Source: Pseudomonas sp. Irchel 3A7
GTDB taxonomy: Bacteria > Pseudomonadota > Gammaproteobacteria > Pseudomonadales > Pseudomonadaceae
Assembly: GCF_900187565.1 (NCBI RefSeq)
Contig: NZ_FYED01000020.1
Coordinates: forward strand, 62,001 to 126,000
DNA length: 64,000 bases
Direction: 5' to 3'
The position numbers and the translations under genes were made by a program. Shown here piece by piece: positions 52,196 to 60,746 of the stretch. How positions within the stretch are numbered: the stretch's first letter is position 1; the number at the start of each line of letters is the position of its first letter. The notes under the pieces are model-generated. The model was not told where the DNA came from. It did no database searches and saw only the letters and a program-made list of their open reading frames with translations.

Positions 52196-52497
52196 CAGAT
52201 GTACAGGTCGAGACCCATGACTTCCGCATCCCAGTCAACGAAACCGGCGGTGCTGAGATAGCTGGCCAAGGCCATCGCCACACTTTTGCTCATGGCGCGG
52301 TGGTAAAGCATGTCTTGCTGACGGGCAGGCAGATTGCTCAGGCGTTGCGCGGACGCTTTGGCGCGGGCGGCCAGTTGTTCTTCGGAGGGAAACTCCACCT
52401 CGCCCTCGATATCGACGGACTCGTCTTCCACCACGTGGCCTTTGCGCGGCTTGCGTTTGATGGGGTAGGACTGAGAGGAAACGCCGTCTATACGCAT
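52195..52497 (-). CDS. Small conserved hypothetical protein, 100 aa
   Basis: A cytoplasmic protein with no named family known to me. It begins MRIDGVSSQSYPIKRKPRKG, has an acidic middle (EDESVDIEGEVEFPSEE), then a helical part (LAARAKASAQRLSNLPARQQDMLYHRAMSKSVAMALASYLSTAGF) and ends VMGLDLYI. It is coupled to the DUF72 gene by a 1-base overlap. The 233 bases before it hold a REP pair. Confidence 0.8.
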   Translation of the reverse strand: MRIDGVSSQSYPIKRKPRKGHVVEDESVDIEGEVEFPSEEQLAARAKASAQRLSNLPARQQDMLYHRAMSKSVAMALASYLSTAGFVDWDAEVMGLDLYI

Positions 52498-52643
52498 AAT
52501 TGCATGCTCGGTATCAGTGATGGCAGTTTAGTGGCGCACAACCCACTTCGCAAACCGCCGAGTGATAACTAGAACACATAAAAGACAAAAGGTTTAAAAG
52601 CGGGGGTTAGAAAACGACGATTGGTGTTTGCCTTTAAATAGCT

Positions 52644-52707
52644 ATCGCGGGCAAGCCCGCTCCCACAGGATCACCGATAACCCTGTGGGAGCGGGCTTGC
52701 CCGCGAT
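52644..52707. repeat. REP pair, GCGGGCTTGCCCGC class
   Basis: ATCGCGGGCAAGCCCGCTCC and GGAGCGGGCTTGCCCGCGAT face each other across about 16 bases. The core GCGGGCttGCCCGC differs from the GAGCCTGCTC core of the other copies, so this is a separate REP subclass. It lies downstream of tsaB. Confidence 0.85.
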
Positions 52708-52730
52708 TGAACCAACTCAATTCTGCAAAA

Positions 52731-53405
52731 CTAACGCGCTTTGGGCGTCGCCACTTTATCGCGTAGATAAACCGGCTGCGCCTCATCGGCGACGATCGCC
52801 TCACCGCGCTCCCAGGCAAACCGTGCCAGCGTCAGCAAGTCTTCGGCGTGAGGCAACATGCCCGCGTCCTGGCCGCTCAAGCTGACGGCGATGCGTTCGC
52901 CGTAGCCCCAACCGGTGCCCGCGCCGAACCATTCGCCGCTGGCATCGGCCGGCAATGCAGCCGACTCGGGTGGCAGCACCGCTTCGTGGCCGACGAGCCG
53001 CATCTCCCCCGCTGTCTCGCGGTAGCAGCCCCAATACACCTCGTCCATGCGCGCATCAATGGCGGCAGCCACCTGGCTTGCACCGTGTTCGCGATAAGCG
53101 CGCTGGGCCAATACGGCGAGGTTCGACACCGGCAGCACCGGACGATCCAGGGCAAACGCCAGGCCCTGCACCACGCCGATGGCGATGCGCACGCCCGTGA
53201 ATGCACCCGGCCCGCGACCGAACGCAATGGCATCGACCGCCTGCAACGTGGTCCCGGCGTCGGCCAGCAATTGCTGGATCATCGGCAGCAGCTTCTGCGC
53301 ATGCAGGCGCGGGATCACCTCGTAATGGCTCGTCACTTTGCCGTCATGCAGCAAGGCAACGGAGCAAGCTTCAGTCGCGGTGTCCAGGGCCAGCAAGGTG
53401 CTCAT
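52731..53405 (-). CDS. tsaB: tRNA t6A biosynthesis protein TsaB
   Basis: TsaB is the non-catalytic partner of TsaD in adding threonylcarbamoyl to A37 of ANN-reading tRNAs. It has 224 residues from the ATG at 53405. LLALDTATEACSVALLHDG and FGRGPGAFTGVRIAIGVVQGLAFA are the ASKHA-fold signatures; the iron ligands of TsaD are absent, as expected. The frame extends 21 codons further up without conservation. The product t6A is the substrate of TcdA at 29921. Confidence 0.95.
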   Translation of the reverse strand: MSTLLALDTATEACSVALLHDGKVTSHYEVIPRLHAQKLLPMIQQLLADAGTTLQAVDAIAFGRGPGAFTGVRIAIGVVQGLAFALDRPVLPVSNLAVLAQRAYREHGASQVAAAIDARMDEVYWGCYRETAGEMRLVGHEAVLPPESAALPADASGEWFGAGTGWGYGERIAVSLSGQDAGMLPHAEDLLTLARFAWERGEAIVADEAQPVYLRDKVATPKAR

Positions 53406-53470
53406 CGATGTTTCCGTAAGATGGGTGGTAAAAAGAGGGATCAGAAAAAAGTGCGTCAGTATAAACAACT

Positions 53471-53490
53471 ACGGCCCGCAAGCGGGCCGT
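53471..53490 (-). terminator. Hairpin terminator after adk
   Basis: ACGGCCCG and CGGGCCGT pair over eight or nine positions around CAAG. On the minus strand AGTTGTTTATA follows. It lies 25 bases after the adk stop and should end most adk transcripts before tsaB. Confidence 0.6.
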
Positions 53491-53514
53491 GGATGATGCA
53501 GCGAATCAGGTTTT

Positions 53515-54162
53515 TCAGCTCAGGGCTGCAAGCACCTTGGCGGTGATCGCTTCAACCGAACCGACACCTTCGATGTGGCTGTACTTCGGCTTGCCGTTGG
53601 CAGCCGACAACTTCTGGTAGAAATCCACCAGCGGCTTGGTCTGCGAGTGGTAGACCGACAGGCGATGACGCACGGTTTCTTCAGTGTCGTCCTTGCGCTG
53701 CACCAGTTCTTCACCGGTGATGTCGTCTTTGCCAGCGATTTTCGGCGGGTTGTAGACGATGTGGTACACGCGGCCGCTGGCCTCGTGAACACGGCGACCG
53801 GCGATGCGTTGCACGATCTCTTCGTCTTCCACAGCGATCTCGACCACTGCATCCAGCTCCACGCCGGCCGTCACCAGGGCTTCAGCCTGAGGAATGGTGC
53901 GCGGAAAACCGTCGAACAGAAAACCGTTGGCGCAGTCGGACTGTGCGATGCGGTCCTTGACCAGGGCGATGATCAGGTCATCGGAGACCAGGCCGCCGGC
54001 ATCCATGATGCTCTTGGCCTTGATGCCCAGCTCGGTGCCGGCCTTGACCGCCGCACGCAGCATGTCGCCGGTGGAGATTTGCGGAATGCCGAATTTTTCA
54101 GTGATGAACTTAGCCTGAGTACCTTTACCGGCCCCGGGAGCTCCCAGCAGAATGACGCGCAT
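53515..54162 (-). CDS. adk: Adenylate kinase
   Basis: Adk interconverts ATP + AMP and 2 ADP. It has 215 residues from the ATG at 54162. The P-loop is ILLGAPGAGKGTQAKF (about 4-19), the AMP site is QISTGDMLRAAV, and the long LID domain (GRRVHEASGRVYHIVYNPPKIAGKDDITGEEL) is the non-zinc bacterial form. An upstream ATG five codons earlier is less likely. The 288-base gap to ppc holds only hairpins, e.g. CTGGCCGC/GCGGCCAG at 54377-54401. Confidence 0.98.
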   Translation of the reverse strand: MRVILLGAPGAGKGTQAKFITEKFGIPQISTGDMLRAAVKAGTELGIKAKSIMDAGGLVSDDLIIALVKDRIAQSDCANGFLFDGFPRTIPQAEALVTAGVELDAVVEIAVEDEEIVQRIAGRRVHEASGRVYHIVYNPPKIAGKDDITGEELVQRKDDTEETVRHRLSVYHSQTKPLVDFYQKLSAANGKPKYSHIEGVGSVEAITAKVLAALS

Positions 54163-54376
54163 CGATGTGCTCCTCAATTTTTATATGGATAACGTCGGAT
54201 TCGCCTCGTGGGGCCAATCTCAAAAAATAGGGTCGTGGCCGCCCAAACGGCCAAAGGCTGATCAAGATACACAGCAGGCTGCGCCCACACAAGCCGCCAA
54301 AAGTCGGAGAAACCGCCCCTTCCGGTGACCATCCGGCGCGGTTTCCCAAGTCGCAACCCCATCATTAACTGTCGCC

Positions 54377-54401
54377 TGGCCGCACTTTTATAGCGGCCAG
54401 T
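54377..54401 (-). other. Hairpin in the ppc-adk gap
   Basis: CTGGCCGC (54377-54384) and GCGGCCAG (54394-54401) form an 8-bp stem with a 9-base loop about 50 bases after the ppc stop. There is no U-run behind it. The rest of the gap (54163-54450) contains no gene that I can support. Confidence 0.4.
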
Positions 54402-54450
54402 CATCGGCGTCCGACGTACGCATCGCACGCCTGCCCCCACGGCAAAAACC

Positions 54451-57081
54451 TTAGCCGGTATTTCGCAATCCGGCGGCAATCCCCGCCACAGACACCAGCA
54501 GCGCCTGTTCCACCGGGCTGCCCTGCGCTTGATCCTGTTGCCGCGAACGGGCCAGCAACTCCGCCTGTAATAGATGTAGAGGGTCGAGGTAGGTGTTGCG
54601 CAAGCGGATGAATTCCAGGGTATCTGGGCTATGTGCCAGTAGCTGCGACTGACCGGTCATCCCCAGGACGATCGAGCACGCCTGCGACAATAGGTCGCGT
54701 AAGTGCGCACCCAAAGGAAGCAAGTCCGGCTCGACCAGACGCTCGTCGTAGGACCGGGCGATGTCCGCATCGGCCTTGGCCAGCACCATTTCCAGCATAT
54801 CGATGCGCGTGCGGAAGAATGGCCATTGCTCTCGCATCTGCCCCAGCAACTCACCCTCGCCCCGCTCCAGCGCCTTGCTCAAGGCGGCTTCCCAGCCGAG
54901 CCAGGCCGGCAGCATCAAGCGGGTTTGGGTCCAGCCGAAGATCCACGGGATCGCCCGCAGGCTTTCGATGCCGCCGGCGCGACGCTTGGCCGGACGGCTG
55001 CCCAGCGGCAGGCGCCCGAGTTCCTGTTCCGGGGTCGACTGGCGGAAGTACTCGACGAACTGGGGATTTTCCCGCACCACGGCGCGGTAAGCGCTGACAC
55101 CATCGGCGGCCAATTCGTCCATCAGATGCCGCCACTCGGGCGTGGGCGGCGGCGGTGGCAACAGGGTCGCTTCGAGTACCGCCGCCAGATACAGATTGAG
55201 GTTTTGCTCGGCGATGTCCGGCAAGCCAAATTTGAATCGAATCATTTCCCCCTGCTCGGTGGTGCGGAAACGCCCCGCCACCGAACCGGGCGGCTGCGAC
55301 AGAATCGCCGCGTGCGCCGGGCCGCCACCACGGCCCACGGTGCCGCCGCGACCGTGGAACAACAGCAGCTCCACCTGTTGCTCACGGCAGATGTCCACCA
55401 GACGCTCCTGCGCCCGATACTGCGCCCAGGCCGCCGCCGTGGTGCCGGCGTCCTTGGCCGAGTCGGAGTAGCCGATCATCACTTCCTGCGGCCCTTGCAG
55501 GCGCGAGCGATAGCCCGGCAACAGCAACAGTTTTTCGATCACAGGTCCCGCGTTGTCGAGGTCGGCGAGGGTTTCGAACAGCGGAACCACACGCATCGGC
55601 CGCAACACACCCGACTCTTTGAGCAGCAGTTGCACCGCCAGCACATCGGAAGCAGCACCGGCCATGGAGATCACATACGAACCGAGGGACGCCCCCGGTG
55701 CAGCAGCGATTTCCCGGCAGGTGGCCAAGACTTCGGCAGTGTCGGCCGACGGCTTGTAGTGGGTCGGCAGCAGCGGCCGACGGTTGTTCAGTTCGCGCGT
55801 CAGGAAATCAATGCGTTCATCTTCGCTCCAGTCCTCATAACGACCAAGGCCAAGGTAATCGGTGATTTCAGTCATGGCCGCGCTGTGTCGCGACGAGTCC
55901 TGACGCACATCCAGACGCACCAGGAACAGGCCAAACGTCACTGCCCGACGCAGACAATCGAGCAACGGACCATCGGCAATCACGCCCATGCCGCATTCAT
56001 GCAGCGAGTGGTAGCACAGCTCCAGCGGATTGAGCAGGTCGCGGTCGTCTTGCAGTACGTCGACGGTGGCAGGCGTCGGTGTCGTCAACGCGGTGTGCGC
56101 CCAGTTGCGCGTGGCGCGCAGGCGCTCGCGCAGTTGCTTGAGTACCGCACGATAGGGTTCGGCACTGTCGCCGGCCTTGGCCCTGAGTTCTTCACTGGCC
56201 TGCTGCATCGACAAATCAGCCGCAAGGTGATCGACATCGCGCAGGTACAAATCGGCGGCCATCCAGCGCGCCAACAGCAACACCTCGCGGGTCACGGACG
56301 CCGTCACGTTGGGGTTGCCGTCGCGGTCACCGCCCATCCACGAGGCAAAGCGAATCGGCGCGGCTTCGAGCGGCAAGCGCAGGCCGGTGGCGGCGTGCAA
56401 GGCCTGGTCGGCCTTGCGCAGGTAATTGGGGATGGCTTGCCACAGCGAGTGTTCGATCACCGCAAAGCCCCATTTGGCTTCGTCGACGGGGGTCGGGCGG
56501 GTGCGGCGGATTTCTTCGGTGTGCCAGGCTTCGGCGATCAGGCGCTGGAGCGTCGACTTGATCTGCTCGCGCTCGGCAGTGGTCAGGTCGCGGTGGTCCT
56601 GGGCCGCCAGTTGCGCGGCGATAGCGTCGTACTTCTGGATCAGCGTGCGGCGCGCAACTTCGGTCGGGTGAGCCGTGAGAACAAGCTCGATCTCCAGCCG
56701 CCCCAGTTGCCGCGCCAGGGACTCGGCGCCATGACCTTCGGCGCGTAGTCGGGCGAGCAGCTCCGGCAGCACCCGCGCTTCGAACGGCGCGCCTTGGGAT
56801 TCTTCCCGGCGGTGAATCAACTGGTACTGCTCGGCGATGTTGGCCAGGTTGAGGAACTGGTTGAACGCCCGGGCCACCGGCAGCAATTCGTCTTCAGTCA
56901 ACTGGTTGAGGCTGGCGCTCAGCTCGGCGTCCATGGAGCCGCGCCGGTCAGCCTTGGCGCCCTTGCGGATCTGCTCGATCTTGTCGAGGAAATCGTCCCC
57001 GTACTGTTCACGAATGGTGTTGCCCAACAGCTCACCCAACAGGTGAACGTCCTCGCGCAAGCGTGCATCAATATCGGTCAT
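54451..57081 (-). CDS. ppc: Phosphoenolpyruvate carboxylase
   Basis: Ppc carboxylates PEP to oxaloacetate, refilling the TCA cycle. From the ATG at 57081 (RBS GGAGAA) it has 876 residues. The catalytic His138 is in ELVLTAHPTEVARRT, the second signature is VMIGYSDSAKDAGTTAAAW, the glycine loop is LLFHGRGGTVGRGGGP, and the chain ends with the conserved RNTG. A 14-residue upstream extension was rejected because it lacks family similarity. Confidence 0.98.
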   Translation of the reverse strand: MTDIDARLREDVHLLGELLGNTIREQYGDDFLDKIEQIRKGAKADRRGSMDAELSASLNQLTEDELLPVARAFNQFLNLANIAEQYQLIHRREESQGAPFEARVLPELLARLRAEGHGAESLARQLGRLEIELVLTAHPTEVARRTLIQKYDAIAAQLAAQDHRDLTTAEREQIKSTLQRLIAEAWHTEEIRRTRPTPVDEAKWGFAVIEHSLWQAIPNYLRKADQALHAATGLRLPLEAAPIRFASWMGGDRDGNPNVTASVTREVLLLARWMAADLYLRDVDHLAADLSMQQASEELRAKAGDSAEPYRAVLKQLRERLRATRNWAHTALTTPTPATVDVLQDDRDLLNPLELCYHSLHECGMGVIADGPLLDCLRRAVTFGLFLVRLDVRQDSSRHSAAMTEITDYLGLGRYEDWSEDERIDFLTRELNNRRPLLPTHYKPSADTAEVLATCREIAAAPGASLGSYVISMAGAASDVLAVQLLLKESGVLRPMRVVPLFETLADLDNAGPVIEKLLLLPGYRSRLQGPQEVMIGYSDSAKDAGTTAAAWAQYRAQERLVDICREQQVELLLFHGRGGTVGRGGGPAHAAILSQPPGSVAGRFRTTEQGEMIRFKFGLPDIAEQNLNLYLAAVLEATLLPPPPPTPEWRHLMDELAADGVSAYRAVVRENPQFVEYFRQSTPEQELGRLPLGSRPAKRRAGGIESLRAIPWIFGWTQTRLMLPAWLGWEAALSKALERGEGELLGQMREQWPFFRTRIDMLEMVLAKADADIARSYDERLVEPDLLPLGAHLRDLLSQACSIVLGMTGQSQLLAHSPDTLEFIRLRNTYLDPLHLLQAELLARSRQQDQAQGSPVEQALLVSVAGIAAGLRNTG

Positions 57082-57294
57082 CAGCAATTCTCCAGCAAAA
57101 ATCCGGGCGGCCAAGAAATTCATGCTCTTGAGCTAGAGAGTGCCGCTCCAGGCCGCTTCTTACAACCCAGACGACGAAGGGTCTTTAAAGCGCCAAGGCA
57201 GAAGCTAGTCTGAACAGTAGGCCGTACAACGGCTTTCGCCGGCCAATGCCGGATATTTCCGGCCTGCCATGAGCAGGCGCGTCATGAGGTCATT

Positions 57295-57639
57295 ATGAAA
57301 ATTCGCGAGCTTGCCCATCATTGGGAAGAAAACGCCAAGGGTCGCCTGACCGACACCGGCTACTCGATTCACCTGGATGTCGAAGCAGCTGCCAGGCTGG
57401 CGGCGATCATTGAGATGTACCCTAAACGGCAACCCGAAGAACTGCTCGGCGAACTGATTGGCGCCGCCCTCGAAGAACTGGAAAAGAGCTTTCCGTATGT
57501 AAAGGGAACGACGGTGGTGGCCACTGACGAAGAAGGCGATCCACTGTACGAAGACATCGGTCCGACCCCGCGCTTTCTCGCCTTGTCCCGTCGTCATCTG
57601 CATGATTTGTCGGCCGGTCACGACAAGCAGAAACACTAA
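57295..57639 (+). CDS. Conserved hypothetical protein, 114 aa
   Basis: A small soluble protein starting MKIRELAHHWEENAKGRLTD. The middle (LDVEAAARLAAIIEMYPKRQPEELLGELIGAALEELEKSFPYVKG) is helical and resembles a ribbon-helix-like or adaptor fold. I recall relatives in pseudomonads with the label 'pilin assembly' or 'type 1 pili tip component', but nothing in the sequence supports a pilus role. It is divergent from ppc; RBS GAGGT. Confidence 0.82.
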   Translation: MKIRELAHHWEENAKGRLTDTGYSIHLDVEAAARLAAIIEMYPKRQPEELLGELIGAALEELEKSFPYVKGTTVVATDEEGDPLYEDIGPTPRFLALSRRHLHDLSAGHDKQKH

Positions 57640-57669
57640 GTCCCCCTCCAGCGATCCCCTGTGATCCTC

Positions 57670-57759
57670 TGTGGGAGCGAGCCTGCTCGCGAAGGCGTTG
57701 TATCAGTCAATATCAATGTTGACTGACAGTACGCCTTCGCGAGCAGGCTCGCTCCCACA
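57670..57759. repeat. REPIN (GAGCGAGCCTGCTC class)
   Basis: TGTGGGAGCGAGCCTGCTCG and its inverse flank about 40 bases. The inner part TCAGTCAATATCAATGTTGACTGA is also an inverted repeat, extending the hairpin. It sits in the 319-base gap before the lipoprotein operon, upstream of the AlgU-type promoter; I see nothing else between them. Confidence 0.9.
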
Positions 57760-57829
57760 ATGGTCGAATCCTCGCTCTAGAGCCCTGCCGATTCAGTCAG
57801 TAGTTTTTCGACGCCCGGCCAATTTCTCT

Positions 57830-57857
57830 GAACTTTTAAAAAACGCCCCGGGTCAAC
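57830..57857 (+). promoter_or_regulatory. Sigma-E/AlgU-type promoter of the lipoprotein-lptF operon
   Basis: GAACTT (57830-57835) is the exact ECF sigma-E/AlgU -35 element. After a 17-base spacer comes TCAAC (57853-57857), close to the -10 consensus. It would give a leader of about 95 bases. In P. aeruginosa the orthologous lptF operon is known to be AlgU dependent, and rseP in this window is part of the same stress pathway. Confidence 0.65.
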
Positions 57858-57958
57858 CCAGTAACCACGCCTGGGACGGCCGTTTCAAAATGCCCCGAAA
57901 ATGAAGGTTGCGGCTCCTTGCCCAGGATGGATTTTTTAGTTGTTCAGGAGTTAGCCCA

Positions 57959-58372
57959 ATGGAGTTGAAAACCATGAAAACCCGCACTGGCAAATCCTCG
58001 TTCACCCCGCTGCATGGCCTGAAAATGGCTGCCCTGGCGCTCGGCGGCAGTCTTGTGCTGGCCGGTTGTGCCGGCAACCCTCCCACCGAACAATTCGCCG
58101 TGACCGAGTCAGCGGTCAACAACGCCGTGAGCGCTGGTGGCACAGAATTCGCCGCGGTGGAAATGAAGGCGGCCCAGGACAAGTTGAAGCAAGCCGAAAT
58201 CGCCATGCACGACAAACAGTACGCGCAAGCGAAAACTCTCGCCGAACAGGCTGAGTGGGACGCACGGGTCGCCGAGCGCAAGGCCCAGGCGATGAAAGCC
58301 GAACAGGCTGTCAAGGACTCCCAGAAGGGGGTGCAGGAACTGCGTCAGGAAAGCCAGCGCACCGTTCAATAA
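57959..58372 (+). CDS. DUF4398 lipoprotein
   Basis: A 137-residue lipoprotein. The signal contains KMAALALGGSLVLAGC followed by AGNPPTEQ, so an outer-membrane lipoprotein is expected. The rest is an alpha-helical, Ala/Glu/Lys-rich domain (EFAAVEMKAAQDKLKQAEIAMHDKQYAQAKTLAEQAEWDARVAERKAQAMKAEQAVKDSQ) typical of DUF4398 and likely a coiled coil. AGGAG precedes the ATG at 57959; the ATG at 57974 with GGAG is an equally good start. It is cotranscribed with lptF. Confidence 0.9.
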   Translation: MELKTMKTRTGKSSFTPLHGLKMAALALGGSLVLAGCAGNPPTEQFAVTESAVNNAVSAGGTEFAAVEMKAAQDKLKQAEIAMHDKQYAQAKTLAEQAEWDARVAERKAQAMKAEQAVKDSQKGVQELRQESQRTVQ

Positions 58373-58418
58373 CGGCGCGGCACGACGTATTTCTTACTCG
58401 ACTTAAAAGGACGAAACC

Positions 58419-59219
58419 ATGATGAACACTAAGCATTTGATGATCCCTGCCCTGCTGGCCGCCAGTGTTGCTTTGGCGGCCTGTTCCACGCCACCCAACG
58501 CCAACCTGGAACAGGCCCGCAGCAACTACAGCGGCCTGCAAGCCAACCCCCAGGCGAGCAAAGTCGCGGCACTGGAAACCAAGGAAGCCAGCGATTACCT
58601 GGACAAGGCCGACAAGGCTTATCTGGATAAAGAAGATCAGGCCAAGGTCGACCAGCTTGCGTATTTGACTAACCAGCGTGTGGAAGTGGCAAAACAGACC
58701 ATCGCCCTGCGCACTGCGGAAGCCAACCTGAAAAACGCTTCGGCGCAACGGGCACAGGCGCGGCTGGATGCTCGTGACCAGCAGATCAAACAACTGCAAG
58801 ACAGCCTGAATGCCAAGCAGACCGATCGCGGCACGCTGGTAACCTTCGGTGACGTGCTGTTCGCCACCGACAAGGCCGAGCTGAAATCCAACGGTCTGAT
58901 GAACATCAACAAACTGGCGCAGTACCTCCAGGAAAACCCCGACCGCAAAGCGATCGTCGAAGGCTATACCGACAGCACCGGTACGGCGTCGCACAACCAG
59001 TCACTCTCGGAACGCCGCGCCAGCTCCGTACGCACGGCACTGGTGAAGATGGGCGTCGATCCGGCGCGCATCGTTGCCCAGGGGTACGGCAAGGAATACC
59101 CGGTAGCGGATAACACCAGCGTGTCGGGCCGAGCGCAGAACCGCCGGGTGGAAGTGACCATTTCCAATGATAATCAGCCGGTTATGCCGCGGTCGGCGGT
59201 GAGTTCTTACACCCAATAA
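58419..59219 (+). CDS. lptF: OmpA-family outer membrane lipoprotein (LptF-like)
   Basis: A 266-residue lipoprotein (MMNTKHLMIPALLAASVALAAC, then STPP) with a long helical, coiled-coil-like middle (about 30-140) and a C-terminal OmpA peptidoglycan-binding domain (VTFGDVLFATDKAELKSNG, EGYTDSTGTASHNQSLSERRASSVRTAL, VAQGYGKEYPVADNTSVSGRAQNRRVEV). It starts 46 bases after the DUF4398 lipoprotein, which shares its helical style. The P. aeruginosa orthologue is a survival factor under harsh conditions. Probably driven by the AlgU-type promoter upstream. Confidence 0.92.
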   Translation: MMNTKHLMIPALLAASVALAACSTPPNANLEQARSNYSGLQANPQASKVAALETKEASDYLDKADKAYLDKEDQAKVDQLAYLTNQRVEVAKQTIALRTAEANLKNASAQRAQARLDARDQQIKQLQDSLNAKQTDRGTLVTFGDVLFATDKAELKSNGLMNINKLAQYLQENPDRKAIVEGYTDSTGTASHNQSLSERRASSVRTALVKMGVDPARIVAQGYGKEYPVADNTSVSGRAQNRRVEVTISNDNQPVMPRSAVSSYTQ

Positions 59220-59239
59220 GTCGTTATCACACAAAAACC

Positions 59240-59329
59240 TGTGGGAGCCAGCCTGCTGGCGATAGCGGGGCATCAGTCAACATCAATGTTGAATGCTTAA
59301 TCGCTATCGCCAGCAGGCTGGCTCCCACA
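59240..59329. repeat. REPIN, CCAGCCTGCTGGCGATAGC variant
   Basis: TGTGGGAGCCAGCCTGCTGG and its inverse CCAGCAGGCTGGCTCCCACA flank about 45 bases. Compared with the common class, the core GAGC/GCTC has changed to CAGC/GCTG on both sides of each stem, keeping the palindrome. It lies between lptF and the convergent 109-residue gene. Confidence 0.9.
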
Positions 59330-59358
59330 TTGGCTCTGTGTTGCCTGTGCAAATCGGT

Positions 59359-59688
59359 TTATTGCTCAAGCTTCTGCGGCGTCTCCTGCCCCATGCAACG
59401 CACAGCTTTCTTGCGGTCGTTGATCAGCACGCCAGTCAGGCCTTTCTGCTCGGTATCAAACAGCACCAGCACCCCGTCAATGCACTGCGCCACTTGCGCC
59501 GCCGGTTCCAGGGAGACTTTGTAGTCTTCGCCCGGTACGGTCTTGAGCATGGTGAATTCGTTGAGCAGCAACGCATCCTCAGGCTTGGCGAAGTGCAGGT
59601 AGCCGTACCACCACAGGGCACCGACGGTGCCGAGGATGCTGCAGATACCGGTGATGATCAGCGGGATGGCGTTACGTTCTTCACTCAT
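59359..59688 (-). CDS. Small membrane-anchored hypothetical protein, 109 aa
   Basis: One N-terminal membrane helix (IPLIITGICSILGTVGALWWYGYLHF) is followed by a soluble part of about 75 residues with two Cys (QCIDGVLVLF and VRCMGQE) that could form a disulfide if periplasmic. No family recognised. Its ATG overlaps the stop of the upstream hydrolase gene (ATGA), so they are coupled. Confidence 0.82.
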   Translation of the reverse strand: MSEERNAIPLIITGICSILGTVGALWWYGYLHFAKPEDALLLNEFTMLKTVPGEDYKVSLEPAAQVAQCIDGVLVLFDTEQKGLTGVLINDRKKAVRCMGQETPQKLEQ

Positions 59689-60599
59689 TGCGGACTCTCT
59701 GGTGGTTCATCTTCAGAATTTTTGGTTGCCGGATAGTTGGGGATTTCACCCAGGCGGCGCAGACCGTCGAAATGCTGCGGGTCTTCAAGATAGCGCAGCA
59801 TGACTTTGCGCCAGACCGGGTCGGCAAACGTCTGCACATGACCGCCTCGGGTCAGTTGCAGCACGCGCGGCGGCGGCGCAGCTTGATACAGACGGATGCC
59901 GTTGGAAAGGGGCACGATCGGATCGTCGATGCTGTGGTAGATCAGTTTCGGCACACCGTTGAGCCGAGCCATGGAGTTGATGGCGCTGTCGCCGTCCGGC
60001 ACCAGCCATGACAGGGGCACCTGAAATGCCCAGAACACCCAGGAGTTACTCAGCGCATAGCGGCCGACGCTGCGGTAACTGGCGGGCACGCCATCGAGCA
60101 CAACCGCCTTGAGTTGTTTCTGCCGCTCGGGGTGTTGAACCAGGTAGTGAACGGCCATCGAGCCGCCGAGGCTTTGGCCGAGCAGGATCAGCGGCTTGCC
60201 TTTGACCTCGGGCGCCTGGTCGAGCCATTTGAACGCGGCGTCGATGTCCTGATAAATCGCCGGCAGGCTCGGTTCGCCTTCGGACAAGCCGTAACCGCGA
60301 TAATCCACCAGCAGCACTTGATAGCCCTGCTTGGGCAGCCACCAACTCCCGCCCAGATGCATCGGCAAATTGCCGCCGTTGCCGTGCAGGTGCAATACCG
60401 TGCCTTTGACCTCGACGCCTTTTTTCGCCGGCAACCACCAGCCATGCAGCTTGAGGCCGTCGGCGGTGGTCAGGGTGACGTCGCGGTATTCGAGCTTGGC
60501 TTTTTCCGGGGTGAACAGTTGGCCGGGTTCGGGGTAGAACAGCAGCGAGCTGCAACCGTTCAAGGCCAGGAGAATGCAGAGGATGCCGAGGATTCTCAT
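59685..60599 (-). CDS. Alpha/beta-hydrolase lipoprotein
   Basis: A 304-residue protein from the ATG at 60599. The signal MRILGILCILLALNGC is a lipobox with Ser after Cys. The hydrolase core has the oxyanion block LHLHGNGGNL, the nucleophile elbow LLGQSLGGSMA (GxSxGG), an Asp in HSIDDPIVPLSNG and a His in TRGGHVQTF. It is related to the BEM46-like/YfhR group. Substrate unknown; likely periplasmic. Confidence 0.9.
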   Translation of the reverse strand: MRILGILCILLALNGCSSLLFYPEPGQLFTPEKAKLEYRDVTLTTADGLKLHGWWLPAKKGVEVKGTVLHLHGNGGNLPMHLGGSWWLPKQGYQVLLVDYRGYGLSEGEPSLPAIYQDIDAAFKWLDQAPEVKGKPLILLGQSLGGSMAVHYLVQHPERQKQLKAVVLDGVPASYRSVGRYALSNSWVFWAFQVPLSWLVPDGDSAINSMARLNGVPKLIYHSIDDPIVPLSNGIRLYQAAPPPRVLQLTRGGHVQTFADPVWRKVMLRYLEDPQHFDGLRRLGEIPNYPATKNSEDEPPESPQ

Positions 60600-60640
60600 C
60601 CGTTGAAACCTCGCGAAACAAAGGGGTAAACACAAAACCC

Positions 60641-60730
60641 TGTGGGAGCGAGCCTGCTCGCGAAAGCGGTGTGTCATTCAGCATTGATGTTGACTGGTAC
60701 ACCGCATTCGCGAGCAGGCTCGCTCCCACA
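60641..60730. repeat. REPIN (GAGCGAGCCTGCTC class)
   Basis: TGTGGGAGCGAGCCTGCTCG and its inverse flank about 40 bases (GGTGTGTCATTCAGCATTG and TGGTACACCGC are partly complementary). It lies between the DUF1704 gene and the hydrolase gene, both on the minus strand. Confidence 0.9.
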
Positions 60731-60746
60731 GGGGATCTCGTCGCTA

